DNA of 64,000 nucleotides from an uncultured Methanomethylovorans sp. (GCA_937968035.1 CALBTS010000588.1:5067-69066); one strand, 5' to 3'. Positions 29,657 through 38,571 are shown, numbered from the stretch's first letter. Notes: a model not told the origin generated them from the letters alone. A program made the numbers and translations.

Positions 29657-30322
29657 ATGATACCAGTAAGACAGGATGGTAAAACAGTCGGCGACTTTGT
29701 TGCCGGTGCAAGAACCGCTTACGGCGCAGTTGTCGTAAGAACGGCAGCAGAGACTGCAAAAGGTGCAGCCGGTTCTGCAACAGGAATACTCGGCGTTGCA
29801 TGCGACAGGCAGCAGCCAGGAGCAACACCAGGATTCTACGAACAGTATGATCTAATGGATATCCAGATAGACGGAATTGCAATGTTCTGGCTCCTGGGTG
29901 GACTGACAATACAGAGTGGAAATTACTTCAAAGTAGGTACACTCGGAGCAGGTACTGAAAACCTGGGTATAATCATACCAGAGCCCTCTACACCTAACGC
30001 GAGAACAGTAGCCTCTATAGGAAGGGTAGTCGGCGGTGCAACATACGGCGATGTCGGAAACGCTGGATATGACCAGGTATTAGTGGCAAATGCTGCGATT
30101 GGTGACACTACACTGACACTCGACGCTGGCAAGATGACAGCACTCGGTCTCGTGGCCGGAGATTACATCGCAATAGGCGACACCGACAGTGCAGAGATCA
30201 ACATCGTAGAATCTGTGACATCAACGACAATCACGGTGCAGAACCCACTGACAGCAGCATTCACAACCGCTGCAACCGCAACAGTATACAAACTCACTCA
30301 GGTCAAAGGAGTGTTCATTTAA
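29657..30322 (+). CDS. Probable head decoration / DUF2190-like protein
   Basis: This 221-aa protein sits between protease and major capsid protein. Beta-rich with many small residues (AGARTAYGAVVVRTAAETAK; GGLTIQSGNYFKVGTLGAGT) and a hydrophobic repeat-like core, as in head decoration or DUF2190 proteins. GCGTGTGTG (29641-29649) lies 7 bp before the ATG, so it may be expressed from its own transcript start. Its stop overlaps the capsid start by one base. Confidence 0.65.
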   Translation: MIPVRQDGKTVGDFVAGARTAYGAVVVRTAAETAKGAAGSATGILGVACDRQQPGATPGFYEQYDLMDIQIDGIAMFWLLGGLTIQSGNYFKVGTLGAGTENLGIIIPEPSTPNARTVASIGRVVGGATYGDVGNAGYDQVLVANAAIGDTTLTLDAGKMTALGLVAGDYIAIGDTDSAEINIVESVTSTTITVQNPLTAAFTTAATATVYKLTQVKGVFI

Positions 30323-31203
30323 TGATACAGGGAGACGCTGACGTACTTTTCCCAGAACATATCTCCGTATGGAGCCATGTGATGGAAAACTATGTCGAAA
30401 AATACAAAGACAACATGACTTCCAGAAACGTCCTTGAACAGAGGAATCTCGGAAACAGCAACGACATCGATATTGTTACCAACTACGACAGAACTGGTCC
30501 CGGAGCACAGATAGTCGCCAAAGGATCCGCACCCGAAAAGAACTCGGTCAAGTCCAACAACACCACTCACAACATGTACCAGCTTGCCACGAGCTTCGAC
30601 ATCAACGCAAAAGACATGAAGCTGGACCCCAAGCTCAAATCCAGACTGATCGACATCTGCATGAGGGATATCCACAGGCTAGAAGACACTTTCGCCCTGT
30701 ATGGATCCAGCAAGCTAAACGTAAAAGGTATCATAGACGCTGCAGATGCAAACAAAAATGGATCCATCACCTCTTCAACGAACCACGGCTCCTGGGATGG
30801 CCTCGATACAACCATTGACATTTACGCTGATGTAAACGATGCCATTGCACTCATGGACGATGAGTTTGAGCCAGCATACATGGTAGGTACAAAGAAGGCC
30901 CTCAACAAGCTCAACAACATGAACTCTGAAAGAGTCCAGTTCTACAAAGAGGTAGCAGAGCTGTTCGGTGTCAAGAACGACCGTGACAAGAGCTGGATAT
31001 GGAAGACCAAAGCACTGACCTCCGATGACTATGTGTACATTGTGCCAAAGGATTTCATGGCTGCAGAATATGTAGTCAGTGAAAACCCAAGGATCGTACC
31101 ATACGGCCTGTACCCTGGTGAGAACTACCACTTCGAGATCATCAGCTGGTCTGCACCGGAAGTACACAACAACGAAGCATTCGTAAAGATCCAGATTACT
31201 TAA
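30322..31203 (+). CDS. HK97-fold major capsid protein
   Basis: This 293-aa protein has the length and layout of the shorter HK97/encapsulin-type capsid proteins. An N-terminal helix (about 10-40) is followed by an extended arm, the spine helix (about 85-125, LDPKLKSRLIDICMRDIHRLED) and an A domain with DVNDAIALMDDE. It ends with IVPYGLYPGENYHFEIISW strands. Codon use is slightly richer in C-ending codons than in neighbours, consistent with high expression. Position after protease and decoration gene supports the call. It would assemble the icosahedral head. Confidence 0.85.
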   Translation: MIQGDADVLFPEHISVWSHVMENYVEKYKDNMTSRNVLEQRNLGNSNDIDIVTNYDRTGPGAQIVAKGSAPEKNSVKSNNTTHNMYQLATSFDINAKDMKLDPKLKSRLIDICMRDIHRLEDTFALYGSSKLNVKGIIDAADANKNGSITSSTNHGSWDGLDTTIDIYADVNDAIALMDDEFEPAYMVGTKKALNKLNNMNSERVQFYKEVAELFGVKNDRDKSWIWKTKALTSDDYVYIVPKDFMAAEYVVSENPRIVPYGLYPGENYHFEIISWSAPEVHNNEAFVKIQIT

Positions 31204-31237
31204 TCTGGATTCAATACTTTTTTAGGCGGTAGATAAG

Positions 31238-31468
31238 ATGGCAGTTGATATACAGGGTGCCATGACTCTTTTCGGCATTGTAATTGGAGCAATGGGTACT
31301 CTTTTGGGATTAGTAGCACGGATGAACTACAAAAAACTCGAAGAAGCAGTAGCACAAATAGAAGAAGCAATGTCCCCAGACTCAATCGGTGGAGAAGAGG
31401 TGACTCCTACAGAAGCGATCCGCATTTTCGGCACAATAGCAGAGGTCCTGAAAAATGTCAGGAGATGA
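31238..31468 (+). CDS. Small membrane protein, holin-like
   Basis: This 76-aa protein has one N-terminal membrane helix (AMTLFGIVIGAMGTLLGLVA) followed by an amphipathic helix with many Glu. The ribosome site is AGGCGG. It overlaps the next small membrane protein by 14 bp. Paired small membrane proteins after the capsid gene could form a lysis or membrane-fusion unit; function inferred. Confidence 0.6.
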   Translation: MAVDIQGAMTLFGIVIGAMGTLLGLVARMNYKKLEEAVAQIEEAMSPDSIGGEEVTPTEAIRIFGTIAEVLKNVRR

Positions 31469-31646
31469 AGAATCCTGTGAAATATGCGACAATGCCGGTC
31501 TGTTCATGTACAAAGTTGACGGTCTGATGAAAGCAGTCGGTGAACTACAAAAAGATGTAAGATCACTGAACGACAACATCAAAAATGGTGCAATAGGTGC
31601 ATGTGCGTTGCTAATAGCAGCAATACTGGCATACATCTTTAAATGA
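31455..31646 (+). CDS. Small XhlA-like membrane protein
   Basis: In this 63-aa protein, a heptad-like segment (DGLMKAVGELQKDVRSLNDN) precedes a C-terminal membrane helix (GACALLIAAILAYIF), the layout of XhlA/hemolysin-type phage accessory proteins. An N-terminal CxxC (CEIC) is unusual for that family. Ends the virion operon before a strong terminator. Confidence 0.6.
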   Translation: MSGDEESCEICDNAGLFMYKVDGLMKAVGELQKDVRSLNDNIKNGAIGACALLIAAILAYIFK

Positions 31647-31650
31647 AACA

Positions 31651-31682
31651 TGCAGCCAGCAAATGGCTGCAGCTCTTTTTTA
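31651..31682 (+). terminator. Strong terminator of the virion operon
   Basis: TGCAGCCA (31651-31658) pairs perfectly with TGGCTGCA (31664-31671), loop GCAAA, followed by a run of T. It lies 5 bp after the last virion gene. Confidence 0.75.
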
Positions 31683-31710
31683 ATAAAAATCTTCCACTAA
31701 TGAGACAACA

Positions 31711-31729
31711 CCATCGCATCCGCGGGGGG
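31711..31729 (+). repeat. Non-coding copy of the dispersed motif
   Basis: CCATCGCATCCGCGGGGGG matches the core of the dispersed 20-bp motif and is one of the few copies outside genes. It is flanked by GACAAC and TTGTC, giving a possible hairpin. Confidence 0.45.
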
Positions 31730-31745
31730 TTGTCCCTTAATGTAA

Positions 31746-31856
31746 ACACACACAATTTATTTAAATGATCATAACCTTAACCACTCGACGCAATATAAAT
31801 GTGCCTGGCAAAGCCAGATCACATTTATAAGCGTCTTCGTTAAAAATTGTGTGTGT
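31746..31856. other. Long nested palindrome (candidate origin, operator or RNA)
   Basis: A 13-bp perfect inverted repeat (ACACACACAATTT at 31746-31758, AAATTGTGTGTGT at 31844-31856) encloses a nested hairpin centred at about 31811. Its stems are TTAAC/GTTAA, GACGC (31787-31791)/GCGTC (31831-31835), ATAAATGTG (31795-31803)/CACATTTAT (31820-31828) and CTGGC/GCCAG with loop AAA. The right part also contains a TATA-like CATTTATAAG about 25 bp before the GTGTGTGTAT element. It separates the virion and replication modules. It may be a replication origin, a divergent promoter/operator or a leader RNA; the sequence alone does not decide. Confidence 0.6.
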
Positions 31857-31881
31857 ATTTTCTTCGTGAGCGTGATGTAGA

Positions 31882-31932
31882 ATGGACACTGAGGAACAGA
31901 TAGTATACCATATTTATGGGTGGGCAGCATGA
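31882..31932 (+). CDS. 16-aa leader peptide
   Basis: A 16-codon frame begins after GAGCGTGATGTAGA and ends with an ATGA overlap onto the next gene's ATG (31929). Probably a translational coupler. Confidence 0.35.
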   Translation: MDTEEQIVYHIYGWAA

Positions 31933-32483
31933 AACTAGAATTCATCCCACACATAGAAAAATATTTAACGAAGCGCAAACAGGACACTTTTGTTTTTAAG
32001 ATGTCCTATATTTTTGATTCGTCAATGAAAAAATCCACTGAGTACAGAAGATTGGCAACACGGTGGATTAATTCAGAGATCGAAAAACACCAACTGGTCA
32101 TAGGTGGCTACCAGATCACTAAAACTCCTAACAAACTTTTATACAGAGCGACCAGCACTCGGATTTTATCAGGTGAAGAAATAATATTTCTTACATCTAC
32201 ATACCTGAAATGTGAAAAACATGAACTGGTTGATAAAGTCCGTGAACTTACAACTCATATACAGGACCACAGATCGGAGATTAAACACTTGAAAAAAGAA
32301 ATCTCCTCAAAAAGATCTATGATTACCAGTATGTGTGGGCGATGCGAATCACTTACAAGGGAACGGTGTTACAACTATAAGTGCCCACTGTGGAGTGCAT
32401 CGCCTTATTCACTACCAAATGTGGAGAACGAAAACAATGTGTGTGGAAGAAAAGAGCAAGACAATTCAACTGAAACTCCATGA
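31929..32483 (+). CDS. Protein with coiled coil and C-terminal cysteine motif
   Basis: In this 184-aa protein, residues 20-95 look like a winged-helix or small alpha/beta domain (STEYRRLATRWINSEIEKHQ). A coiled coil lies at 100-135 and a CGRCxSLTRERCYNYKCPLW zinc-type motif at about 138-160. It heads the replication module; a DNA-binding regulator is plausible but unproven. A GTG at 31920 is an alternative start. Confidence 0.6.
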   Translation: MKLEFIPHIEKYLTKRKQDTFVFKMSYIFDSSMKKSTEYRRLATRWINSEIEKHQLVIGGYQITKTPNKLLYRATSTRILSGEEIIFLTSTYLKCEKHELVDKVRELTTHIQDHRSEIKHLKKEISSKRSMITSMCGRCESLTRERCYNYKCPLWSASPYSLPNVENENNVCGRKEQDNSTETP

Positions 32484-32534
32484 AATAAAATGGGAAAAAT
32501 ACCCCCTGGACCTCGAAAAAGAATGGTGGATAAG

Positions 32535-33299
32535 ATGACAGAAACAGTTAACATTGTTGCAAAATCGATAAGTAACGCATGGTTCCAGCTATTGCACTAC
32601 CTGTACTGGTCAGGAACACACCACCAGCCGGATTACAACACATCTACCAAGAGAGCACATGCCACGGTACATATAAAAAATGTACATGATGAACAGCATG
32701 TAGATGCAATGCCGTTCGGACCGCAGGCACTTGAACGGTACAAAAGCGAACTTACCCAGGAATACGCAGAATGGTACATTAGTCTACCAGCAGACGACAA
32801 AAGAAAGTTCGACTACTGCTACGCAAAGCAACTAATGATGTACGGACCTGAGTACTTCAACACTCTCAGGGAAAACATTAGGTATCTAAGAGAAGGGTCA
32901 AGAAGGCATGTGGGAGTACTATGGGAAAACGATGTACATATCCGGAAATTTGAGGATCAACCGTGCTGGATAGCATACAAACTCGAACAGGTCAATGACA
33001 ATGATCTGATCCTGTATATCCTATACAGGTCATGGGATATTTATGGAGGTTTCCCGGCAAATCTGCCTGCAATAGTGTACGGAATCGAAAAGGTGCTCAA
33101 AGAAGAGGGATCACCACTAAAGATATCAGAACTCATCGCAACCGGCTGGGATGCACACTACTACTCCACCGATGCGGATGCGGTGAGAGCTGTGGTAGTA
33201 GCAAATGCGATCTGCGGTAAATGTGGTAAAGTCATGGACAAGCGACAGATGATCTTGAACGGACCCACGTTCAAATGTGCAAAATGTATGGGAGAATAA
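32535..33299 (+). CDS. Thymidylate synthase-like enzyme with zinc ribbon tail
   Basis: This protein of about 254 aa (start chosen behind GGTGGATAAG; in-frame ATGs at 32490 and 32523 are alternatives) keeps the ThyA-superfamily signature. It shows an Arg-rich RRHVGVLWENDVH strand, PCWIAYKLE with the nucleophilic Cys, then RSWDIYGGFPANLPAI, and a late DAHYYSTD motif. These enzymes make dTMP or hydroxymethyl-pyrimidine nucleotides. The C-terminus carries an added four-Cys ribbon (CGKCGK ... CAKC). With the Nmad1-type protein at 46.6 kb, modified viral DNA is possible but unproven; plain dTMP supply is the simpler role. Confidence 0.75.
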   Translation: MTETVNIVAKSISNAWFQLLHYLYWSGTHHQPDYNTSTKRAHATVHIKNVHDEQHVDAMPFGPQALERYKSELTQEYAEWYISLPADDKRKFDYCYAKQLMMYGPEYFNTLRENIRYLREGSRRHVGVLWENDVHIRKFEDQPCWIAYKLEQVNDNDLILYILYRSWDIYGGFPANLPAIVYGIEKVLKEEGSPLKISELIATGWDAHYYSTDADAVRAVVVANAICGKCGKVMDKRQMILNGPTFKCAKCMGE

Positions 33300-33312
33300 A
33301 AGGAGTAATGTA

Positions 33313-34578
33313 ATGGATACAAAGAAGAAATCAAGCTGTGTAAAAACACTTACAGCAGAAGGGTTTGAACAGCACTCACTCAATAAAAATCTATTCCTAA
33401 AAAATATTGGAGAAATCCAATACGGAGTAGATTTAAAAGGCTATGAAGCAGTGATTTTCAAGATAAAAGGAGGATCTGAAAGAGATCCAGACCCATCCGA
33501 TCCTGTAATTATAGACCTTGCAAACAAACTGGACACACAGCCGGGAAAAGAGAGAGCTGCACCAATGAGGGATTCTCTAACAGAGGAAGAAACCGATGCA
33601 TACGACAACGCCGGAGATGATCACAGCGAACCAGAAGAGTATGAAGCAGAATTCTCAGAAGAACCGATTGAAACCATCGATCCGATTGTAGAAGAACCCG
33701 AAAAAGAATCTAAAAAAAAAGATAATACTCTTCCTCCGGAAGACGGTGTCCAGTATATGTACACTATACAAAACATGGAGCCGCGACTGCCGGAAGTGGG
33801 TAAGATCAAGATCGGGCAAAAGGGAGAAACTATAGAATCATCTGGTAGAAAAACCTTCAAAAAACCGGTAAAGCTCAGTTATTTCAGAGTAGTAACGAAC
33901 GAAAGAGAAAACGGCAACGGCAACTTTGTGCTGGACCAGGCAGTGATGGACAGACTCGGCCCGGAACCCACCGAGATTCCAATAGTCCTACCCTACGACG
34001 ACATTGCTTTAAATTTCCAGAGCAGCTATGCATGGTTCAATGCATCGGTCTGTAAATGTAGAGGCAACGGGAAGACTGCCACAAGAGACCTGGAAGGAAT
34101 CATCCCATGTAACCCAGAAACCTGCCCACAATTCGCCGATAAGCTGTGCAAACCATCCGGTGTATTGTCAGTGATGATAATGGATGCTCCGAGAATAGGA
34201 GGAGTCTACAAGTTCCGGACGACCGGATGGAACTCAATACGGAACATAATGTCCTCTCTGATGTTCCTGTCCACCATGAACGGCGGTACACTGGCCGGAA
34301 TCCCTTTGCTGCTGAAATTATACCCCAAAAAAGTAACATTGAAAACGGGCATGAACACTACGATCTACATGGTGAACGTCGAATACCAGGGAAGCCTGAA
34401 CGAACTGAGAACAAAAGCCAAGGACGAGCTATTGCTCAGAAGCGCATTGAGACAAAACCTACCAGCTCTCGAAGCAGCAGCCGTAGAAAACCTGAAAAAA
34501 CCCATTACTCAGGAAGAAGTAAGGGAAATAACCGAAGAGTTCTACCCGGAACTTTACACAAAACAAGGAGGTAATTAA
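33313..34578 (+). CDS. Gp3-like (RDF-family) protein
   Basis: This 421-aa protein has a start chosen behind AGGAG. The first 170 residues include an acidic disordered part (EEPIETIDPIVEEPEKESKK). The core (about 165-390) matches my memory of the phage Gp3/recombination-directionality-factor-like family. It has LPEVGKIKIGQKG, VLPYDDIALNFQSSYAWF, a cysteine cluster (CKCRGNGKTATR ... CNPETCPQ ... CKPSGVLS) and YKFRTTGWNSIRNIMSSLMF. The cysteine cluster probably binds metal. In phiC31 the namesake controls integrase direction, but most relatives have no tested function and no integrase is visible here. Confidence 0.7.
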   Translation: MDTKKKSSCVKTLTAEGFEQHSLNKNLFLKNIGEIQYGVDLKGYEAVIFKIKGGSERDPDPSDPVIIDLANKLDTQPGKERAAPMRDSLTEEETDAYDNAGDDHSEPEEYEAEFSEEPIETIDPIVEEPEKESKKKDNTLPPEDGVQYMYTIQNMEPRLPEVGKIKIGQKGETIESSGRKTFKKPVKLSYFRVVTNERENGNGNFVLDQAVMDRLGPEPTEIPIVLPYDDIALNFQSSYAWFNASVCKCRGNGKTATRDLEGIIPCNPETCPQFADKLCKPSGVLSVMIMDAPRIGGVYKFRTTGWNSIRNIMSSLMFLSTMNGGTLAGIPLLLKLYPKKVTLKTGMNTTIYMVNVEYQGSLNELRTKAKDELLLRSALRQNLPALEAAAVENLKKPITQEEVREITEEFYPELYTKQGGN

Positions 34579-34579
34579 C

Positions 34580-34936
34580 GTGAGTCAAACACTTGAAGCA
34601 GAATTAATAGCATTAAAGAAATGCAAAGCAGAGATGAATGAAACAACCAGGCCACTAACCGAGATGATCGCAAAATTGTCAGAAGAAGTGGAACTACTGA
34701 GCAAACCATTTAGAGAAGAGATCGCCAAACATGAAGAAACCATACGAAATGCTGCACTGGTTATGGAGAAATCATATACCGTAGACGGTGTGGGCAAGGT
34801 TACATACAGACGAGGATACGAAAGAGTGTCCTGGGACGATGCAGCTCTGCAGGGGTATATGACAGGTGGACATCCGGAACTTGAACAGTACAGGAAAACC
34901 ACATTCGTAAAGCCAACAGTAATGATATCAGTGTGA
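34580..34936 (+). CDS. Coiled-coil protein, phage-type
   Basis: This 118-aa protein uses GTG behind a strong GGAGGT. An N-terminal coiled coil (1-65) precedes a small domain with GKVTYRRGYERVSWDDAALQ near 80. It resembles small helical phage proteins encoded next to recombination genes. It directly follows the Gp3-like gene. Confidence 0.6.
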   Translation: MSQTLEAELIALKKCKAEMNETTRPLTEMIAKLSEEVELLSKPFREEIAKHEETIRNAALVMEKSYTVDGVGKVTYRRGYERVSWDDAALQGYMTGGHPELEQYRKTTFVKPTVMISV

Positions 34937-34994
34937 TAACACTGTGCAGGGTATCCAGCAATGGACCCCACACACTTTATACAGGGGAAATGCA

Positions 34995-35720
34995 ATGAAA
35001 ATAATTATAGACCCAACCTTGTTTACACATGCACTCAAAGCATTGAAAGAAATGAACAATGACTGTGTGATCTCATTTGAAGAGGATAAACTGTTTGCAG
35101 TACTGGCAGATCCATCGTTCGCAAGTCTTGTAGTATTGAAAATATCCAAAGATGACTTCATACAATATGACATTGAAGAACCAGTGGACATTGGTATAGA
35201 TATAAGCAAACTACTGAGCTTTGTAGCTACACTAAAAGAACCCGTTGAAATAGAGCAGGAAGACGGCAAATTAATTATCACATCGGGTAAGTTCGGTGCG
35301 AACATGTCCACAGTATCGGTCAGCGAATGCCCAAACAGACCACGAAAATGCGTATTTGATGACCATGTATCACTGCTATCAATACCAGTGCAAGACCTGA
35401 AACTTGCAATAAAGCAAGCAACCAATTCAAGCGAAATACTGCTTAAAACAACAGAGAAAGACGGAACTTTTGAAGTAATAATTGAAGACGGAACAGACCT
35501 ATACCCAACAACTTTCTCAAAAAACGAGCTGACAGACGCAGTGATCGGCGATGCAGAAGTAAACGCATCACTCAACCTACTAGAACCGATACTGAAAGTG
35601 ATTCCAAGCAAAAACGTGACAATAGGAGTAGCAACTGAATATGTGATCAAATTCGCAGCAGAGCTGGGTAAAAAAAGTTCAACTATATTTTACCTGGCAC
35701 CAAGAATAGTAAAAGAATAA
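34995..35720 (+). CDS. pcn: PCNA sliding clamp
   Basis: This 241-aa protein is close to the usual 245 aa. It shows the two-domain clamp pattern: MKIIIDPTLFTHALKAL at the start and DPSFASLVVLKISKDDFI near 38 (usual DPSHVSLV). VDIGIDISKLLSFVATL lies near 64, an interdomain connector near 118-125, and the C-terminal KFAAELGKKSSTIFYLAPRI matches archaeal PCNAs. It encircles DNA and tethers polymerase and repair enzymes. Start chosen by alignment and by GGGGAAATGCA upstream. Neighbours are the ERCC4 nuclease and prim-pol. Confidence 0.9.
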   Translation: MKIIIDPTLFTHALKALKEMNNDCVISFEEDKLFAVLADPSFASLVVLKISKDDFIQYDIEEPVDIGIDISKLLSFVATLKEPVEIEQEDGKLIITSGKFGANMSTVSVSECPNRPRKCVFDDHVSLLSIPVQDLKLAIKQATNSSEILLKTTEKDGTFEVIIEDGTDLYPTTFSKNELTDAVIGDAEVNASLNLLEPILKVIPSKNVTIGVATEYVIKFAAELGKKSSTIFYLAPRIVKE

Positions 35721-35744
35721 AATTCCAAAGGCGTGTGTGTATTA

Positions 35745-36452
35745 TTGGCAAAATCAAGAACAGAGCGTATTTTAGAATATGATGATAGGATAGCAGCCGA
35801 TCCAAACGACAAGAATGCAAGGAATAACCGCAGAGAGCTGCTTAACAAATGGTACGAGCAGGACATTGAGATTGTCGTGCAGGTGGCGAACAACGAGCAA
35901 CTGCCATGGACAGAAGGCGAGATTGGACTACCGACGGAAAAAATGAAAGTGAAACAAAGCACTGGACATGATCAAGTTGGGGACTACAATTTCACTATAA
36001 CATGCCAGGACATCGAAACCACAGGAGGGTTGGTAGCAGAACGCAAGTCACTCCCTGACCTCCTTCATACTCTCGGACAACCTGAGAGATGGGTTAATCT
36101 GAACGAAGAACTGCAAAGGTTCCACGCAGATGACAGATTCGATGTGTTCACCATTTTCGCAGAATGTACCCGACACCAAGCAGTGTACAGCAAACCACCA
36201 CCGGTAGTACACCACGTCAAAAGAAAAAAGAACCCAGATTATAAACCGATTGACGAGAAAACCCGTTTACAGAAACACATGAATTCCACAATGGGGAAAA
36301 TCTGGTCTCTGGCTGTAAGGGGTGCTCCAATCTCTTGGGAAGGTACGAGAGAAGACGCTGCACTGTCATACAACACTGCAGTAAGGCATTGGTGTACAAA
36401 AAACCATAGAAAAATAATGGGGATCAAAGATGAAATACATAACAGACTGTGA
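35745..36452 (+). CDS. ERCC4-type nuclease
   Basis: This protein of about 235 aa starts at a TTG located 5 bp after GCGTGTGTGT, or at the in-frame GTG 35733 inside the motif. It contains the ERCC4 nuclease core GDYNFTITCQDIETTGGLVAERKSLPDLL (broken here), with the catalytic GDY ... ERKS near 80-105 and helices after it. No C-terminal helix-hairpin-helix was recognised. Such enzymes cut branched or flap DNA in recombination or replication. Encoded directly after PCNA, a common partner. Confidence 0.8.
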   Translation: MAKSRTERILEYDDRIAADPNDKNARNNRRELLNKWYEQDIEIVVQVANNEQLPWTEGEIGLPTEKMKVKQSTGHDQVGDYNFTITCQDIETTGGLVAERKSLPDLLHTLGQPERWVNLNEELQRFHADDRFDVFTIFAECTRHQAVYSKPPPVVHHVKRKKNPDYKPIDEKTRLQKHMNSTMGKIWSLAVRGAPISWEGTREDAALSYNTAVRHWCTKNHRKIMGIKDEIHNRL

Positions 36453-36774
36453 AGCAGAGTGTTATTCCAGGGAAGAGTACGACATGCAAATAGTGCTTGG
36501 CCTGCAAACTTGTGACACTTTAGAACAACTACTCGAACTCCTGAAAGAAGTGCGAGAGGACGAAGTAAGACGGATCAGCAAAGGTGAAGATCCAATTACT
36601 TGCGATTGGATAGACACAGTGAAAAAAATAGTAGACGAACAAATGAGTGGACAGGTAGACAAATCAACTGCGTTCAGCCTGTTCAACTGCCAAACAAAGG
36701 GAGACGCAATGAGCCTGTTAACCAATCTGAGAACCGATGAATCAATCCGAAGACAAAGGAGTACAAAAAAATGA
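36430..36774 (+). CDS. Hypothetical helical protein
   Basis: This acidic, helical 114-aa protein overlaps the nuclease gene by 23 bp and the next gene by 4 bp. No known motif. Confidence 0.55.
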   Translation: MKYITDCEAECYSREEYDMQIVLGLQTCDTLEQLLELLKEVREDEVRRISKGEDPITCDWIDTVKKIVDEQMSGQVDKSTAFSLFNCQTKGDAMSLLTNLRTDESIRRQRSTKK

Positions 36775-37091
36775 GCCATGACATAATGTGGGCCTTTGTT
36801 ACAGCTGGATTCATAACAGGTATACTGTTTTATAAAACAACATCACGCCTCGTGGGTGCGATGGCACATGCATTAGGATATGGAATTTTCCTACTGCACT
36901 GCATTAATGTAAAATTCTTCCTATCTCACCCGTTCAAAGGATCCGCTGTAATCATCAAAGACATGTCAATGCAGGCAATTAAATGGTCAAATGGGATCAG
37001 AATGGATACTGCAAGGATAGATAATCTGGAATATAGACCCTTTTTCCACTACAGGAGGTTAAACAAAAATGCAGAATATGAAACCGAGTGA
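36771..37091 (+). CDS. Two-helix membrane protein
   Basis: This 106-aa protein has two hydrophobic segments (IMWAFVTAGFITGILFY; AHALGYGIFLLHCINVKFF) and a basic C-terminal domain. It overlaps its neighbours by 4 and 23 bp. A membrane anchor for the replication machinery is one possibility; function unknown. Confidence 0.55.
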   Translation: MSHDIMWAFVTAGFITGILFYKTTSRLVGAMAHALGYGIFLLHCINVKFFLSHPFKGSAVIIKDMSMQAIKWSNGIRMDTARIDNLEYRPFFHYRRLNKNAEYETE

Positions 37092-38220
37092 ATGTACCCC
37101 GGATTCAAACGAATTCCTTAGATTCCACAGACTATTAACAGCTAAAACAGACAATTACGATCCATGGTACTTCGCACTCGAAAAGAAAAACAAAGATCCA
37201 GTGAAAAGTAAGAGAGGGTGGAAACACCCCTCATCGAAGCTCACAGCAGGACAGGCTGCCAGATGGATGGATCACGGATATAACATAGGAATTGCAGGCA
37301 CACCAAAAGACAAGCTGGTAATTGTGGATGTAGACAGCGAGCACAGCGTCCCAATAGACCAGATCAAACCAACTCTGTCTGTACGGTCCAGATCACGAGA
37401 AGGCCGTCACCATTTCTATTTTACAGATGATGAACCAGTGAAGAGAGACTACATAGGAGTACCCATAAGAACGGCAAAAATGAACCTGCCATGCGACACA
37501 GCGGGTGAAATACGCTCATACTGGCAATATGTAGTAGCACCTGGTAGTTTTGTACCCTGCAGCCAGGAAGCAATCGACAGAATGCCTCCTGAACAGCAAC
37601 AGTTTGCTGGGTATTACACTATCGAAGATCCACGGATGCCTGCACAAATAACCTATGATGAATTGCCACAAGCATACAAGGATCAACTGGAGGCCAATAT
37701 TAAGCGATTCGAGGAAACACCATCGCAACCGCGAGAGGAATATGATAATCCAACGAAATCCGGTATTTTTGAGCTAACCATCGCCGACATACTTGGTGTC
37801 CTACCGACTGATAGGAGGTTCCCATGCCCGTTCCATGGCTCTGAAACTGGCTCAAATGCATCTTTTGACGGCAATTTATTACACTGCTGGAGGCACGACG
37901 TGTCCCACAACGCATTGACCACTCTTGCAGTGGTATCGGGGACAGAAACATGCGTAGACGCAGGGAAAGGCCACAGGAATAGCTCAGTGGGACCATCGGT
38001 GGTAAGCGACAGGAATGGAAAACAGATGTTTGCACTATGGAAATATGCAAAAGAGAACAGACTGATCGAAGAGGATAGCCAAATGCCAGCCTCAGCACTT
38101 GCCTGGTTTGCACAAACATGTGGAATATGCAGTGAAAACGACCTAAATAACGGTCTTCTGAAAGTAGAACATTACAAAGCAGCAAAGGATCTAGCAAGAG
38201 CTGCAGGAATTTTAACATGA
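37069..38220 (+). CDS. Primase-polymerase (AEP prim-pol)
   Basis: This 383-aa protein carries an N-terminal prim-pol domain: KRGWKHPSSKLTAGQAARWM near 46, NIGIAGTPKDKLVIVDVDSE with the DxD metal pair near 80, SREGRHHFYF near 117 and SYWQYVVAPGS near 163. A later zinc-binding segment (RRFPCPFHGSETGSNASFDG ... LHCWRH, near 245-275) resembles primase zinc ribbons. It probably lays down primers and may copy DNA. No replicative helicase or B-family polymerase is in the window, so host or out-of-window enzymes would be needed. One copy of the dispersed motif lies at 37720-37735 in an interdomain linker. Confidence 0.8.
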   Translation: MQNMKPSECTPDSNEFLRFHRLLTAKTDNYDPWYFALEKKNKDPVKSKRGWKHPSSKLTAGQAARWMDHGYNIGIAGTPKDKLVIVDVDSEHSVPIDQIKPTLSVRSRSREGRHHFYFTDDEPVKRDYIGVPIRTAKMNLPCDTAGEIRSYWQYVVAPGSFVPCSQEAIDRMPPEQQQFAGYYTIEDPRMPAQITYDELPQAYKDQLEANIKRFEETPSQPREEYDNPTKSGIFELTIADILGVLPTDRRFPCPFHGSETGSNASFDGNLLHCWRHDVSHNALTTLAVVSGTETCVDAGKGHRNSSVGPSVVSDRNGKQMFALWKYAKENRLIEEDSQMPASALAWFAQTCGICSENDLNNGLLKVEHYKAAKDLARAAGILT

Positions 38221-38552
38221 AAAAAACATATTATTGCATGCAATGTACCAGGAGAACAAAATGGCTAGTCATGGCAGAACTACACCGCTTATTCACTGGA
38301 CATGTCATGGGATGCCACATACAACACCCCGGTATAGAGGAAGATGTTACTGAGAAAATATCTGATGCAAAAAACGCATTCAGAAAAGAAAGAGGCATCG
38401 GGGAATACTTTGAAAGATCTAATCAGACATGGTATACATGCAAGATCTACAAGTACCCAAAAACACCTGGGGAAAGAGTTGCACTAATACCATTGGATGG
38501 CCCCCGCGCGGGGAGAATAATAGACTTACCACACGAGATGGTGGTTTACTGA
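38217..38552 (+). CDS. Small basic protein with zinc motif
   Basis: This 111-aa protein starts with YYCMQCTRRTKWLVMAELHR and a later GCHIQHPG, a possible C2H2-type site. It overlaps prim-pol by 4 bp (ATGA). Unknown. Confidence 0.55.
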   Translation: MKKTYYCMQCTRRTKWLVMAELHRLFTGHVMGCHIQHPGIEEDVTEKISDAKNAFRKERGIGEYFERSNQTWYTCKIYKYPKTPGERVALIPLDGPRAGRIIDLPHEMVVY

Positions 38553-38571
38553 AATTGCGAGGTGTGTGTAA

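Noticed and set aside
33313-34578. Integrase directionality factor as a firm function
   Set aside because: No integrase or attachment site is visible, and the family is broader than the tested phiC31 protein.
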